A DNA stretch of 64,000 bases from Verrucomicrobiota bacterium (GCA_018239715.1 JAFEGW010000003.1:62001-126000), one strand, 5' to 3'; counted from the stretch's first letter, positions 17,749 through 26,878 are shown. The notes: generated from the letters alone by a model not told the origin. A program made the numbers and translations.

Positions 17749-18189
17749 ATGATGACGCCATCGCAGTTGGAAGAAGCTTTCTTGGAATTTTCTCAGAATT
17801 TGCCTAAGCATGCTCCGGATGGTGTGATTGCTGTCGATTTAAATATGCTGCACGACTTAGGGCTCCTCAAGCATGAGAAATTCGATCAGCTCACCACGCA
17901 TGAAGACCTTATGCACTATTTCCATGTGCTGGAAACCCCCGATAAAGTGACCCTGTTCAATGAACAATTCGTCGTTTGGATTCTCCCCAAGATGGTCCAG
18001 GAGACATCCATGACCATGACCTTTATTGCCCTCCTCCAAAACACCAAACCCCATCTCGAGCTCGTGTTCTCCACCACAGGCGTTTATAATACCCCGAAGT
18101 TCATCTTGAAAGTGCTAGAACATTTCTTAACGGAAGTGATCGACACCGAAGCAATGATCTCTTCGATCAACCGCCCGAAGGCATCGTAA
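17749..18189 (+). CDS. Conserved chlamydial protein, CT550-like
   Basis: A 146-residue acidic cytosolic protein from ATG 17749, which follows a GGGAGAGG RBS; an upstream in-frame TTG at 17692 lacks one. It alternates helices and strands (FNEQFVVWILPKMVQETSMT, HLELVFSTTGVYNTPKF) but shows no catalytic motif I recognise. The place between dacF and the LptE/BamD-like pair corresponds to CT550 by recalled gene order. Function is unknown. Its end overlaps the convergent lipoprotein gene by 23 nt. Confidence 0.7.
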   Translation: MMTPSQLEEAFLEFSQNLPKHAPDGVIAVDLNMLHDLGLLKHEKFDQLTTHEDLMHYFHVLETPDKVTLFNEQFVVWILPKMVQETSMTMTFIALLQNTKPHLELVFSTTGVYNTPKFILKVLEHFLTEVIDTEAMISSINRPKAS

Positions 18190-18820
18190 TATTCTTTTGC
18201 AACGCAGCGGCGATCTTCTGAGCCAGCTGTCGATAGATCGGCGTCAAGACAGCATCTTGAGCACCTTCAATAGAATCGAGTTGTCCTAAAGAGAATTTCA
18301 TCGTTTTTTCCCGTTTTCCTTCGGGATTAATGAAAGAGAGCTCTTTCAAAGAGTTCACATCGATATAATCGTAATCGCCTGTCGCTGAGATCTTCAAAGG
18401 CCCGACTACCACTTCCTCGGAGCCGCCGCGGAGCAGGGTGACCTCTGCAGTGAGCATCCGCCGATTCTCCGTCGCCATGAGATTACGCTCGATTTTCCCC
18501 TTTTTCCGCGTCCGGTCGTATTTAAATCCGACGATATCATTCTGATCGCCCATCATCGTGACTTTGAGCACTAAATCCCCATTATCTTTGACAAAATCGT
18601 AGACGTCCGAGTTCGCAAGCTGCCGGATGATTTCCGCCGTCAGCTGCCCTTGCTCATCTCCTTGAACATAGGGAACTGAGATCGTCGTTTTGTCCTCCGA
18701 CGCAGCTGTGCGATAGCCGCAGCTGGTCAAACTCAAAAGAAAAATCCCCAGTAGCTTACAGAGCGGGGACTTGCTCTTGAACAGGATTTTGGATAGCAGG
18801 AGTCGAAGCATGGGCCTCAT
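18167..18820 (-). CDS. LptE-like outer-membrane lipoprotein
   Basis: A 217-residue lipoprotein. The signal has a lipobox LTSC around residue 34, and the mature protein opens CGYRTAAS, the Cys-Gly-Tyr start typical of LptE-type lipoproteins that plug LptD during LPS export. A conserved layout follows: ISVPYVQGD, then a helix LTAEIIRQLANS and strands. The start lies inside the end of the BamD-like gene (65-nt overlap), so the two are probably coupled. LptE is an inference from the N-terminal motif, size and fold pattern; position fits CT548. Confidence 0.65.
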   Translation of the reverse strand: MRPMLRLLLSKILFKSKSPLCKLLGIFLLSLTSCGYRTAASEDKTTISVPYVQGDEQGQLTAEIIRQLANSDVYDFVKDNGDLVLKVTMMGDQNDIVGFKYDRTRKKGKIERNLMATENRRMLTAEVTLLRGGSEEVVVGPLKISATGDYDYIDVNSLKELSFINPEGKREKTMKFSLGQLDSIEGAQDAVLTPIYRQLAQKIAAALQKNITMPSGG

Positions 18821-19781
18821 CTTGATTAGGGCTCTCCTCGGTTGGGCGGAGAACTTTGAGCCGTTTTTTGGAAAGTTCAGACGTTTTCGTATTAGGAAAA
18901 GTTTTCACGATTTTAGAATAATAGAGGATCGATGCATGAGGCTTTTTCGTCCGCTCGTAAAACTGAGCGATCTCGTAAAAACTTTTTGCATAGACCTCTT
19001 CCATTTCAGCGAGCAGTGTTTCAGCCACAGCCACCCGCTCGTCCGAAGGAAAATCTTGCCGAAATTTCCTTAAGTTAAGCGCAGCTAAATCGAGAAAGTC
19101 GGCATCGGGATATCTTTCTTTCGACTGAATTAAATAAACGTGCGTAATCTCGACGTAAGCATCGGGAGCGAGCGCATGCTGCGGGAAACGGCGAATGAGG
19201 GTCTGAAAAGTCTCGATACTGGAGGCATAGTCGTCTTCCTCCAAATGAATCACCCCTTTTCCAAACAAAGCCCTCGCTGCAAGATCATCATTGGGAAGCG
19301 CGCTGATGACTTCATCATAGATTTTGAGCGCTTCATCTTTCGCAGGCATCCACTTGGGCAAGGCTGCGATGCCGCCAATATGTTTTTTAGTCCCTTCTCG
19401 GAATTTTTCAGCGATTTCGAACTTCAGCTCAATCGCTTCTCTAAAATGTTGCAGGGCTGTCTGTTTTTTCAAGTAAATTGTCAGATGGTCATTGGCGATA
19501 TCGTAGTCATCCTTATGAAAATACCCGACGGCTAAATAATAAAAAGCTTCATGGTAAAAAGGAGAGTCAGGGAAATTTTTAATCATGACGGTCGATTGAT
19601 GGACTACCTCATTCCAATCTTCCTTTTGAACCGCTTCTAGAAGCAGACCGTAGTGCTCTTGCACCGACATGGTCGCCACCTCTTCAAGGTTCAAGATTTT
19701 CCCCTCTTTCACCGTATAGGCTCCCATAAGAGGACCAGCGAGCAAAACTAAAGCCCAAGACAATTTTTTAAATGAGTACAT
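18756..19781 (-). CDS. BamD-like TPR protein of outer-membrane assembly
   Basis: A 341-residue exported TPR protein beginning MYSFKKLSWALVLLAGPL (signal peptide; no lipobox Cys visible). TPR units at about 35-110 (HYGLLLEAVQKEDWNEVV, FPDSPFYHEAFYYLAVGYF) and 150-290 match the BamD/YfiO pattern of the BAM complex, which inserts beta-barrel proteins. An upstream in-frame TTG (19802) is rejected because the signal peptide starts at ATG 19781. The gene is upstream of and overlaps the LptE-like gene, placing two envelope-assembly factors in one unit. The position fits CT547. Confidence 0.7.
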   Translation of the reverse strand: MYSFKKLSWALVLLAGPLMGAYTVKEGKILNLEEVATMSVQEHYGLLLEAVQKEDWNEVVHQSTVMIKNFPDSPFYHEAFYYLAVGYFHKDDYDIANDHLTIYLKKQTALQHFREAIELKFEIAEKFREGTKKHIGGIAALPKWMPAKDEALKIYDEVISALPNDDLAARALFGKGVIHLEEDDYASSIETFQTLIRRFPQHALAPDAYVEITHVYLIQSKERYPDADFLDLAALNLRKFRQDFPSDERVAVAETLLAEMEEVYAKSFYEIAQFYERTKKPHASILYYSKIVKTFPNTKTSELSKKRLKVLRPTEESPNQDEAHASTPAIQNPVQEQVPAL

Positions 19782-19875
19782 ATCTGAACCATTATGCAAC
19801 AATTGCCGATAAAGTCAACGCAGCGAAGAGCTCTCTCTTTTTGCAGCTAAATATTTTATTCTTTATACTCTAGAC

Positions 19876-20199
19876 ATGGATCTATCTAAACAAAAATGCG
19901 TTCCCTGCTCGAAAGGTACCCCTCCCCTCAAAGGAACTCCTTTAAAATCTTTCATGAGCCAGCTCCAGCCCTGCTGGAAAATCATCGATGAACATCATCT
20001 CGAGAAGGAATATACGTTCAAGGATTTCAAAGAAGCCTTGGCCTTCACCAATAAAGTTGGAGCCCTCGCTGAACAGGAAGGGCATCATCCTGACATCATC
20101 CTCTCCTGGGGAAAAGTCAAAATTATTCTTTGGACCCATAAAATCGACGGCCTCAGCGAAAATGATTTCATTTTGGCTGCTAAATGTGATGCTCTTTGA
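19876..20199 (+). CDS. Pterin-4a-carbinolamine dehydratase family protein
   Basis: A 107-residue DCoH/PhhB-fold protein with the signature EGHHPDIILSWGKVKIILWTH (shown here in full as 21-residue region 71-91; key residues H73, H74, P75 and W80). An N-terminal extension has CVPCSKG, a CxxC pair followed by a Gly/Lys loop, common in this family. The enzyme dehydrates 4a-hydroxytetrahydropterin. No phenylalanine hydroxylase is visible in this window, so the role here may be in pterin or folate repair, or in moonlighting regulation. Monocistronic. Confidence 0.85.
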   Translation: MDLSKQKCVPCSKGTPPLKGTPLKSFMSQLQPCWKIIDEHHLEKEYTFKDFKEALAFTNKVGALAEQEGHHPDIILSWGKVKIILWTHKIDGLSENDFILAAKCDAL

Positions 20200-20309
20200 A
20201 TTTTAAAAAAATCTATTGATATCCCAAACACTAGAAAAACCATTAATTATTTTAGGATAGAAAAAATCATGAGTTTAATTATAATTTTTTCTAATTTGGA
20301 GTAAAAAAC

Positions 20310-20822
20310 ATGACTAGAATAAATTTATCCTCAGTTTGCAATATTAAAGAATGGCCACAAGCGCTTCCATCGATAAAAAATCTCGATTGGAGAGTAAAAG
20401 TTGCTGCTGCTGTAGCCATCGCTTCCTTGGCAGTCATTTTCCTGATGAGAAATGGCTTGAAAAAGGTCGAAAAGCGTCCTACTCGAGATGTAACAGTTGA
20501 TCAGCTCTTTACAAGATGGCAGCTTAGAGACACTCGCTTGAAACAAGCCGCCGCCGACATTGGGACTCATGTAGCCCAAGCATCCCGACAACCTCTACTC
20601 GACAACCGCATCGTCCTGAGAAAAGATGCAAAACCTATTCATGATCACTTAAATGCAGGTCTTCCTTCAACCACAACATATGAAGTTGTACAAGATGAAA
20701 AAACCAAGCAACAAAGCTGTGCACTTCGTGTTTTGAATGCTCTATTATCCAATGGCTTTATTTACGGATGGACCGAGTCTCGAGACGATTTTACCCTCTT
20801 GATCAACCCCTCAAAACCCTAA
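20310..20822 (+). CDS. Unknown protein with one membrane segment (first of three)
   Basis: A 170-residue protein I do not recognise. A short polar N-terminus is followed by one hydrophobic segment at about 32-47 (VAAAVAIASLAVIFLM), then a basic stretch and a soluble domain that ends with a helix and two strands (LRVLNALLSNGFIYGW, then DDFTLLINP). RBS TTTGGAG precedes the ATG. The gene after it and a third one downstream share the layout of hydrophobic segment plus soluble tail, suggesting a local family of chlamydia-specific membrane proteins. No function is assigned. Confidence 0.6.
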   Translation: MTRINLSSVCNIKEWPQALPSIKNLDWRVKVAAAVAIASLAVIFLMRNGLKKVEKRPTRDVTVDQLFTRWQLRDTRLKQAAADIGTHVAQASRQPLLDNRIVLRKDAKPIHDHLNAGLPSTTTYEVVQDEKTKQQSCALRVLNALLSNGFIYGWTESRDDFTLLINPSKP

Positions 20823-20833
20823 GTGGAAGCTCT

Positions 20834-20889
20834 CTTTGCAACATTTTTCATCTTGAATAGACGAATAGAAATGATCGTATGTTGCAAAG
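20834..20889 (+). repeat. 11-bp inverted repeat between unknown genes
   Basis: CTTTGCAACAT (20834-20844) and ATGTTGCAAAG (20879-20889) are perfect inverted arms separated by 34 nt. A copy of AAGCTCT flanks each arm. Lying just after the stop of the 170-aa gene, this may act as a transcript-ending or RNA-stabilising hairpin, though no U-run follows. Confidence 0.45.
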
Positions 20890-20937
20890 AAGCTCTTTGA
20901 GTATTATCCTATTTCCTTAAAAGGAGAATAATCAAAG

Positions 20938-21528
20938 ATGACAATTAAAAGTGTTTCAGAAATTAAGGTTAGCGGACTTCCGAAGATCATTCCCCCTGCA
21001 TTACAACAGCATTGGAAAATTGTAGCTGGTGCAGCAGCGTGTATAGCCCTGCCCGCCATTACGCAGATCTATTTTAGATGGGGACGACCCTTATCGGATC
21101 CCACCCGACATCGGTCTATTCCCTTCAATCCCCTCGTCTTGTTCATGCGTCGTTCGCTCGAAGGCGTCGATGCCGTCCAATTAGGTTTCAGTGAAAGCCT
21201 CTTAAATAGAAAGTTTTCAAGGGTGATGCCCGGCTCGACAGATCAAGCCCGAGAATTTGAATTTATTGTTGTCTGTAATCAACTCTTGGACGCTCTTCGA
21301 TCGGAAATCCAAAATCAAAACAATCCGATCACAATAAATGCATTACATTCCGGGCATATCCTAGAGGCGTGGCCTTGCGGTCTTGCAGGCCAGTCGTATG
21401 AAGCCCTAGCTGACAAAAGCTATAGTTGGCTCCATCGGATTCTACAAGCATTAGCGGAGGACAAATACATTTCGAGTTTCGAGATGCACGAACACGAAGG
21501 TAAAAAGGAAATCCACATTAAAGTGTGA
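20938..21528 (+). CDS. Unknown protein with one membrane segment (second of three)
   Basis: A 196-residue protein with no domain I recognise. Hydrophobic segment at about 28-47 (WKIVAGAAACIALPAITQIY), then a soluble domain with a Cys/Gly patch (EAWPCGLAGQSYEALAD) and a C-terminal helix-plus-strands tail (WLHRILQALAEDKYISSF, then KEIHIKV) whose pattern resembles the end of the preceding gene. The start follows an AAAAGGAGA RBS. A strong terminator follows at 21537. Possibly a diverged paralogue of its neighbour; function unknown. Confidence 0.6.
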   Translation: MTIKSVSEIKVSGLPKIIPPALQQHWKIVAGAAACIALPAITQIYFRWGRPLSDPTRHRSIPFNPLVLFMRRSLEGVDAVQLGFSESLLNRKFSRVMPGSTDQAREFEFIVVCNQLLDALRSEIQNQNNPITINALHSGHILEAWPCGLAGQSYEALADKSYSWLHRILQALAEDKYISSFEMHEHEGKKEIHIKV

Positions 21529-21536
21529 AGTTCGAT

Positions 21537-21563
21537 AACAGGAGCAGCTTTGCTCCTGTTTTT
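21537..21563 (+). terminator. Rho-independent terminator
   Basis: AACAGGAGCA pairs perfectly with TGCTCCTGTT around the 4-nt loop GCTT and runs into TTT. It lies 9 nt after the stop of the 196-aa gene and separates it from the next unit. Confidence 0.9.
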
Positions 21564-21657
21564 CCTCATCCTTCTTTCTGAAGCATGCAAAAATTTAATA
21601 CCTCTTTCTAAAATTATCCAAACTTCATAAAATTCTCGACAACAAGGAAGAGGTTAT

Positions 21658-22881
21658 ATGAGTATTGAACAACCATCTGGATATTGGCCAACACAGTGGC
21701 CTCAAGTTCTGGTAGGAAAACACATCACAGTCAACAACTCTACTTACGGCTATCCTGGGGTTAAACTATTTCTTCAGGGAAGCTTGTCCACAGCCACTGC
21801 TGCTGCTGGAGTCATTGCCACTGCCAGCGAAGGAGTGAATTTAGTTATCGATCGTTTTTCTTATGCCTTGAGCTTCCCCATTAAATATGTAACAGATTAT
21901 AAGGCGCCTGATAGCTTCTATCAAACTCTCTCTAGCAGACCTACTCTTTCATATAGAGTCGAGCGAATTGTATCCCAAGCTCTAGGAGCCGTTGCTTCTT
22001 CGTTACAAACCTGCTTTCTTTTTGCAATGAGAGACGATTGGTCTACTCAACTTCATCAGCATTTAGGGAATTACAAGCCTCCTGCTCAGCAGCCCCCCTT
22101 AAAATCCGCTGCTTTACCAGCACCAGAGGCCTCAAAAGGAGCTGCTGAATCTAGTTCTACTGCTACACCCTCTGCATCGGCTCCTGCTGCCGCAGCAAAG
22201 GCTGCTCCTCCGCCCCCGCCCCTTCCTCCGTCTTTACCCGCTGATTCTAAGACAGCTACTCTTACATCGTCTGCTCTTTCTTCCACAGGAGGCGGACTTT
22301 CCGGTGCAGATGCTGGCCCTGCTCTAGAAGGAGCCGCAAAGCCCCCTGGAAAAAAGAAAAAAAGAGTTGTTATTGTTTCTAGACCACCCACGAATACTTC
22401 ACCTCTCGAGGAGATTAAAGCTCAAGCAGGACAAAAAGCTGCTAAAGGAGAAGAGATCGCAGCAAAACTTGCAGAAGAAGAAGCTGCCAAAGCAAATGCA
22501 AAAATAGAGCGAGAAGAAGAAAAACATCTCAAACAAGCTTTTGCAAAAATAAGAGCCCGAAGAGTTGAGAGCGTGCACTTTACGGGTTACGATGACAAAC
22601 ATGGCAATTTAGCGAGTGGAAAAATGTCACTACGCGTTCTTATAAGAGCATTCTCATTACCATTCCCTAAGGACTTTATAGGGACTCTCGGAGAGTATGT
22701 CCTCGAAGAGTTTGAAAAACAAAGCCTCCCCATCGAACCTTCAGCAACTTGTGAAATTTTAGACGAAGATTGGGGAACAGCAGTGAGACTTACAATCACA
22801 AAAATGGCACAAGATCCAACTACGGGAAAAAACACGATCCTGGAGGTTGGCCTTTTATGGCAGGATGTCTCCGTCAAGTAA
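21658..22881 (+). CDS. Unknown protein: hydrophobic N-part, Pro/Ala-rich linker, charged helix
   Basis: A 407-residue protein with no recognised family. Residues 38-80 are hydrophobic/Ala-rich (TATAAAGVIATASEGVNLVI), residues 140-220 are a low-complexity Pro/Ala/Ser linker including a proline run (APPPPPLPP), residues 255-310 form a strongly charged helix or coiled coil (KLAEEEAAKANAKIEREEEK), and the last 100 residues look like a compact alpha/beta domain. The RBS AAGAGG is suitable. The linker and coil suggest a surface or secreted scaffold rather than an enzyme. It overlaps the convergent dnaE by 8 nt. Confidence 0.6.
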   Translation: MSIEQPSGYWPTQWPQVLVGKHITVNNSTYGYPGVKLFLQGSLSTATAAAGVIATASEGVNLVIDRFSYALSFPIKYVTDYKAPDSFYQTLSSRPTLSYRVERIVSQALGAVASSLQTCFLFAMRDDWSTQLHQHLGNYKPPAQQPPLKSAALPAPEASKGAAESSSTATPSASAPAAAAKAAPPPPPLPPSLPADSKTATLTSSALSSTGGGLSGADAGPALEGAAKPPGKKKKRVVIVSRPPTNTSPLEEIKAQAGQKAAKGEEIAAKLAEEEAAKANAKIEREEEKHLKQAFAKIRARRVESVHFTGYDDKHGNLASGKMSLRVLIRAFSLPFPKDFIGTLGEYVLEEFEKQSLPIEPSATCEILDEDWGTAVRLTITKMAQDPTTGKNTILEVGLLWQDVSVK

Positions 22882-25800
22882 CAACATTGATATGAATTAA
22901 GAAAGGGAGCTTGCGCAGTTCTTGCTCGAGCTCTCTTTCGAGAGAGATCCCCCAGCGGGCATCGACGACAAGATGGCCCAGCGTGGAGTTCGAGGAGAGG
23001 AACTCTAAGACAAGAGGCGTGCTTCCGGGATAGGAACGGAAGAGTTTTTTGAGATGGAGCACATGGCTGTGGCGGACCTGGTCGGCATTCAGTTTGAGGA
23101 AAAGCTTCCCTTTCATCTCTTTTTTCTCCTGCTTAGGGGGCATTTTTTTCTCGCGGCGGGCCATATTCTTTTGCTGGACTTTGAGCTGGTCGTAAGCCGT
23201 TTCGCACAGCTTCATCATCGCTTCGTCGGCCCTGGTCAAATCATCGAGCCAGCGGCATTGAAATTTAAGATCCCCTTCACGCCGATCCACTTGTAGAATA
23301 GCATAGAGAAGCTGATTATCGATAAGAAGATGCCCTTTCTCCTCGTAGAGCTCGGGCCAGACGGGGACTTCTAACCGGTCGGTCCCATCGCTGATCTTTA
23401 AAATGGCGAATTTCTTCTGAGTCTTGCCGGAGATTTTTACTTGAGCTTCGTCGACAATAAAAGCCGTACGGAGAATGGCATCATGCTCGAGCTGGCTGAC
23501 CTCTGCGAAGGGGACGCAGGAGAGACGCTGGATGAGCGTTCTAAATTCATCGAGGGGATGGCCGGTCACATAGAAGCCCAGCAGCTCTTTTTCACGGCGG
23601 AGCAGGTGTTGTTTGGAGAATGTGGTCTCTACTTGAGCTAGGATGGCAGCCGGGACCGGATCGGAGGCCTCTCCAAAGAGATCGATAAAGCCCTTGGAGA
23701 TCTCTTTTTGCTTTTGCACGGCGGCTTGATACATCTCTTCCAGCTGGCCTATCATCGCCTGCCGGTTAGCCCCTGTGAAATCAAAACATCCGGCCTCGAT
23801 GAGATTTTCAATGGTTTTTTTGCCGATCTTTTTGGTGTCGATGCGGGAGCAAAAATCAAAAAGGGAGCGGAATGGGCCTTTCCGAGTTCTTTCTTCGATA
23901 ATGGCTTCGACAACGCCCTCTCCCACGCCTTTGATGCCTCCCATCGCAAAGCGGATGCCTTTGGGAGTAGCGGCAAATTCTTTCCCTGATTCATTGACAT
24001 CCGGAGGCAGGATGGGGATGTTCATCGCCTGGCTCTCGCCGATGAGTTTAGCGACTTTTGTCACATCATCCCGGTCGCAGGTCATAAGGGCTGCCATCCA
24101 AGCGCCGGGGTAGTTGGCTTTGAGATACGCGGTCACATAGGCCAAATAGCCGTAGGCAGCGGCATGGGATTTGTTAAAACCGTAGGAAGCGAATTTCTCA
24201 ATTTTATCGAAGATCCTCATGGACAAATCAGGGTCCAGGCCTTTCTGGGCAGCGCCTGAGCGGAACTTCTCCCGCTGTTTGGCCATCTCTTCCCGGTCTT
24301 TTTTTCCCATGGCGCGGCGGAGGACATCACCTTCTCCGAGCGTGTAGTTTGCCAGAAGGCTGGCAATCTGCATCACTTGCTCTTGATAGACCATGATTCC
24401 GTAGGTCTCTGAAAGAACATCTTTCATGAGAGGATGGTCGATCTCGATCGGCTCTCTCCCATGTTTACGGGAGATGAAGGAAGGGATCATTTCCATGGGG
24501 CCGGGCCGGTAAAGTGCGACAACGGCGATGATCTCTTCAAATTTATCGATATGCAGCTGCCGGGCAAGTTCTTGCATCCCTGTCGATTCCATCTGGAAGA
24601 TCCCGTTAAGCTTGCCTTGGTTCATCAGATGGAACGTCGCCTTATCTTCCAGAGGAAGGTTGACCCAGTCGAGCTCTTTACCATGGCTAGCCTTCACCGC
24701 TTCTACGGTCTTTTGAATAGATGTGAGGGTTTTAAGGCCCAGGAAGTCGATTTTGAGCATACCGACAGCTTCCACAGGCTTCATGGAGAACTGCGTTGCT
24801 AAGATCTCGCTATCTTTCGCATTACAGACAGGAATGCGGTCAGTGAGAGGGTCTCCTGAAATAATCAGCCCCGCTGCATGGATACCGGTATTGCGGACAG
24901 ACCCTTCTAAACGGCGGGCGATGTCAATGAGTTCTTGAACTTCCGGATCGGTCTCGTAGGCCTTTTTAAGATCGGGGTCTTCCAATGCTTTTTCCAGCGT
25001 GATGCCGAGATCGTCGGGGACAAGCTTGGCAATCGCGTTCACTTTAGGAAGCGGCACGCTGAGGACGCGCCCTACATCTTTGATCGCCATCTTGGCTTTC
25101 ATGGTGCCAAAGGTGATGATCTGAGCGACTTTATCTTTGCCGTATTTTTGAACGGTGTAGTCGATGACCTCTCCCCGCCTGTCCATGCAGATATCGACGT
25201 CGACGTCAGGATAGGAGATCCTTTCGGGATTGATGAACCGCTCGAAGAACAAGTTAAAGCGCAGAGGCTCGATATCGGTGATGCCGATCAAGAACAAAAT
25301 GATCGATCCGGCTCCTGAACCTCGCCCAGGGCCGACCGGAATGCCTCGGTTTTTAGCCCACGAGATAAAGTCGTGGACGATCAAAATGTAATCGCCCATC
25401 CCCTTGGAGATGATAATATCCAGCTCATAGGCTAGTCGGTCACGGACCACTTGGAGGGGATCTTTGCCCGGGTATTTTTCTTGGACTTTGGCGAGCCTGT
25501 CGGGGGTATATCTTTTAGAAATCCCCTCTTGACAGAGCGCTTTTAAATACTCTTCCTTGGTAAAACCTTCCGGCGGGGTAAAAACAGGATAATACCGCGT
25601 TTTGAAATCGAGCTCGAGATCGATTTTATCGGCAATGGCCGATGAAGCTGCGATAGCATCCGGCAGATCGGCAAAAAGCTCGGCCATTTGAGCAGGAGTC
25701 TTAAAGTAAGATTCATGAGAGAAATAGACCTGCCTCTTGGGATTGAGGACCCGATTTTTAGGATTTCCTTGAGAATCTCTCTCCCAGATCTCGCAGGGCT

Positions 25801-26548
25801 CTCCCGATTGGATGTTCATCAAGATCTCGTGGGCCTTCCAATCGCTCCGCTCTAAGTAGTGGACGCCACTCGTCGCTACGCACCGGATGTTATAATGTTT
25901 TCCTAGCTCGACTAGCTTTTGGACGACAATCTCTTGGTTGCGGACATAATCCCGGTAATTTTGCAAAAGCCAACCCTCTTTGTGCATCCCGTCGCGGCTG
26001 ATGTCGTCTTCCGACATCGTATGCCGCTGAATCTCAAAGTAAAAGTCGTCTTTAAAGAGCTGCTGAAACCCTTCGATTTCTTGATGCAGCTCTTTTTCCT
26101 TCCCTTGCATAATGAGATAGGGAATCAACCCTTGGAGCGGGCCTGAAAGACAAATGAGCCCTTCGGCATGCTGGGCCAGCAGCGCTTTGTCGATGCGCGG
26201 CGTGTAGTAAAAGCCTTCGAGATGGGCCAGAGAACTGAGTTTGCAGAGATTTTGGTACCCTTGCTTGTTTTTAGCCAGCAGGATCAGGGGAAACCCTGCA
26301 GGCGTCCCAGGAATCCTTTTTTTGTCTAATCGCGAGCCAGGAGCTAGATGGAGCTCGCAGCCGATGATCGGCTTCACTTTTGCCTCTCGGCAAGCTTTAT
26401 AAAACTCAATCACCCCATACATATTCCCTTCATCTGTCAGGGCCAGTGCAGGCACCGAGCTGCTTTTTGCCTTCTCGACAAGGTCTTCAATAGACGCCGT
26501 CGAATTTAAGATAGAATACTGCGAATGGACGTGGAGGGGAATATGCAT
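22874..26548 (-). CDS. dnaE: DNA polymerase III alpha subunit
   Basis: The replicative polymerase catalytic subunit, 1224 residues, within the usual DnaE range. The N-terminal PHP domain starts MHIPLHVHSQYSILNST. The polymerase core has GPGRGSGAGSIILFLIGITD, the PDVDVDICMDRRGEVIDY metal motif with catalytic aspartates, and YRPGPMEMIP; then helix-hairpin-helix (GIKGVGEGVVEAI) and an OB-fold near 980-1060. Between uhpC and BamD-like as in C. trachomatis. An inverted repeat lies upstream of its start. Confidence 0.97.
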   Translation of the reverse strand: MHIPLHVHSQYSILNSTASIEDLVEKAKSSSVPALALTDEGNMYGVIEFYKACREAKVKPIIGCELHLAPGSRLDKKRIPGTPAGFPLILLAKNKQGYQNLCKLSSLAHLEGFYYTPRIDKALLAQHAEGLICLSGPLQGLIPYLIMQGKEKELHQEIEGFQQLFKDDFYFEIQRHTMSEDDISRDGMHKEGWLLQNYRDYVRNQEIVVQKLVELGKHYNIRCVATSGVHYLERSDWKAHEILMNIQSGEPCEIWERDSQGNPKNRVLNPKRQVYFSHESYFKTPAQMAELFADLPDAIAASSAIADKIDLELDFKTRYYPVFTPPEGFTKEEYLKALCQEGISKRYTPDRLAKVQEKYPGKDPLQVVRDRLAYELDIIISKGMGDYILIVHDFISWAKNRGIPVGPGRGSGAGSIILFLIGITDIEPLRFNLFFERFINPERISYPDVDVDICMDRRGEVIDYTVQKYGKDKVAQIITFGTMKAKMAIKDVGRVLSVPLPKVNAIAKLVPDDLGITLEKALEDPDLKKAYETDPEVQELIDIARRLEGSVRNTGIHAAGLIISGDPLTDRIPVCNAKDSEILATQFSMKPVEAVGMLKIDFLGLKTLTSIQKTVEAVKASHGKELDWVNLPLEDKATFHLMNQGKLNGIFQMESTGMQELARQLHIDKFEEIIAVVALYRPGPMEMIPSFISRKHGREPIEIDHPLMKDVLSETYGIMVYQEQVMQIASLLANYTLGEGDVLRRAMGKKDREEMAKQREKFRSGAAQKGLDPDLSMRIFDKIEKFASYGFNKSHAAAYGYLAYVTAYLKANYPGAWMAALMTCDRDDVTKVAKLIGESQAMNIPILPPDVNESGKEFAATPKGIRFAMGGIKGVGEGVVEAIIEERTRKGPFRSLFDFCSRIDTKKIGKKTIENLIEAGCFDFTGANRQAMIGQLEEMYQAAVQKQKEISKGFIDLFGEASDPVPAAILAQVETTFSKQHLLRREKELLGFYVTGHPLDEFRTLIQRLSCVPFAEVSQLEHDAILRTAFIVDEAQVKISGKTQKKFAILKISDGTDRLEVPVWPELYEEKGHLLIDNQLLYAILQVDRREGDLKFQCRWLDDLTRADEAMMKLCETAYDQLKVQQKNMARREKKMPPKQEKKEMKGKLFLKLNADQVRHSHVLHLKKLFRSYPGSTPLVLEFLSSNSTLGHLVVDARWGISLERELEQELRKLPFLIHINVVT

Positions 26549-26592
26549 ACTTGAATCAAAGTGTAGCTTTGTCTTAGTTTAAGGTCTAGGAG

Positions 26593-26659
26593 CAGTTTAA
26601 TAAAAGTGGGGGATACTGGGGTGTTCATATCCGCAATATCATCCACTTTTGTTAAACTG
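26593..26659. repeat. 17-bp near-perfect inverted repeat in the dnaE upstream region
   Basis: CAGTTTAATAAAAGTGG (26593-26609) and CCACTTTTGTTAAACTG (26643-26659) are inverted arms with one mismatch, 33 nt apart. The element sits between dnaE (starting at 26548, leftward) and a small rightward gene at 26682, so it could regulate either, end transcripts from both sides, or be a tiny mobile-element remnant. Confidence 0.55.
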
Positions 26660-26681
26660 TAATTAATAAGGGAGGTCTTTT

Positions 26682-26855
26682 ATGTTAAAAAATGTCGGAT
26701 TTATCATGCTGACGGGCGCTGTGATGGCCGTGTTCTTCTCCCCCATTTATATTGAAGCCGAGACCCCCTCTGTTAAGAAGGAATACGTCAAGAAAGAAAA
26801 AGAGAGCAAGAAAAAGAAGAAAGGCTGTCCCTGCGAAAAGCCTAAGGCCGCTTAA
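26682..26855 (+). CDS. Small secreted Lys-rich protein with a CPC motif
   Basis: A 57-residue protein with a signal peptide or single anchor (VGFIMLTGAVMAVFFSPIYIEA) and a mature tail of alternating Lys/Glu and poly-Lys ending GCPCEKPKAA. A strong RBS, AGGGAGG, lies 9 nt upstream of the ATG. The composition suggests binding to nucleic acid, LPS or other polyanions, or a disulphide-linked envelope peptide, but no family is recognised. It converges on uhpC with 23 nt between the stops. Confidence 0.6.
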   Translation: MLKNVGFIMLTGAVMAVFFSPIYIEAETPSVKKEYVKKEKESKKKKKGCPCEKPKAA

Positions 26856-26878
26856 GAGAGTGCTCTCCCTTTAAGCGT

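Noticed and set aside
19781-19802. Longer BamD-like start at a TTG
   Set aside because: A good signal peptide starts at ATG 19781 and the extra residues are not signal-like.
22086-22391. 101-codon leftward frame rich in Gly/Ala/Glu
   Set aside because: It mirrors the Pro/Ala-rich linker of the opposite-strand gene; composition alone explains the open frame.
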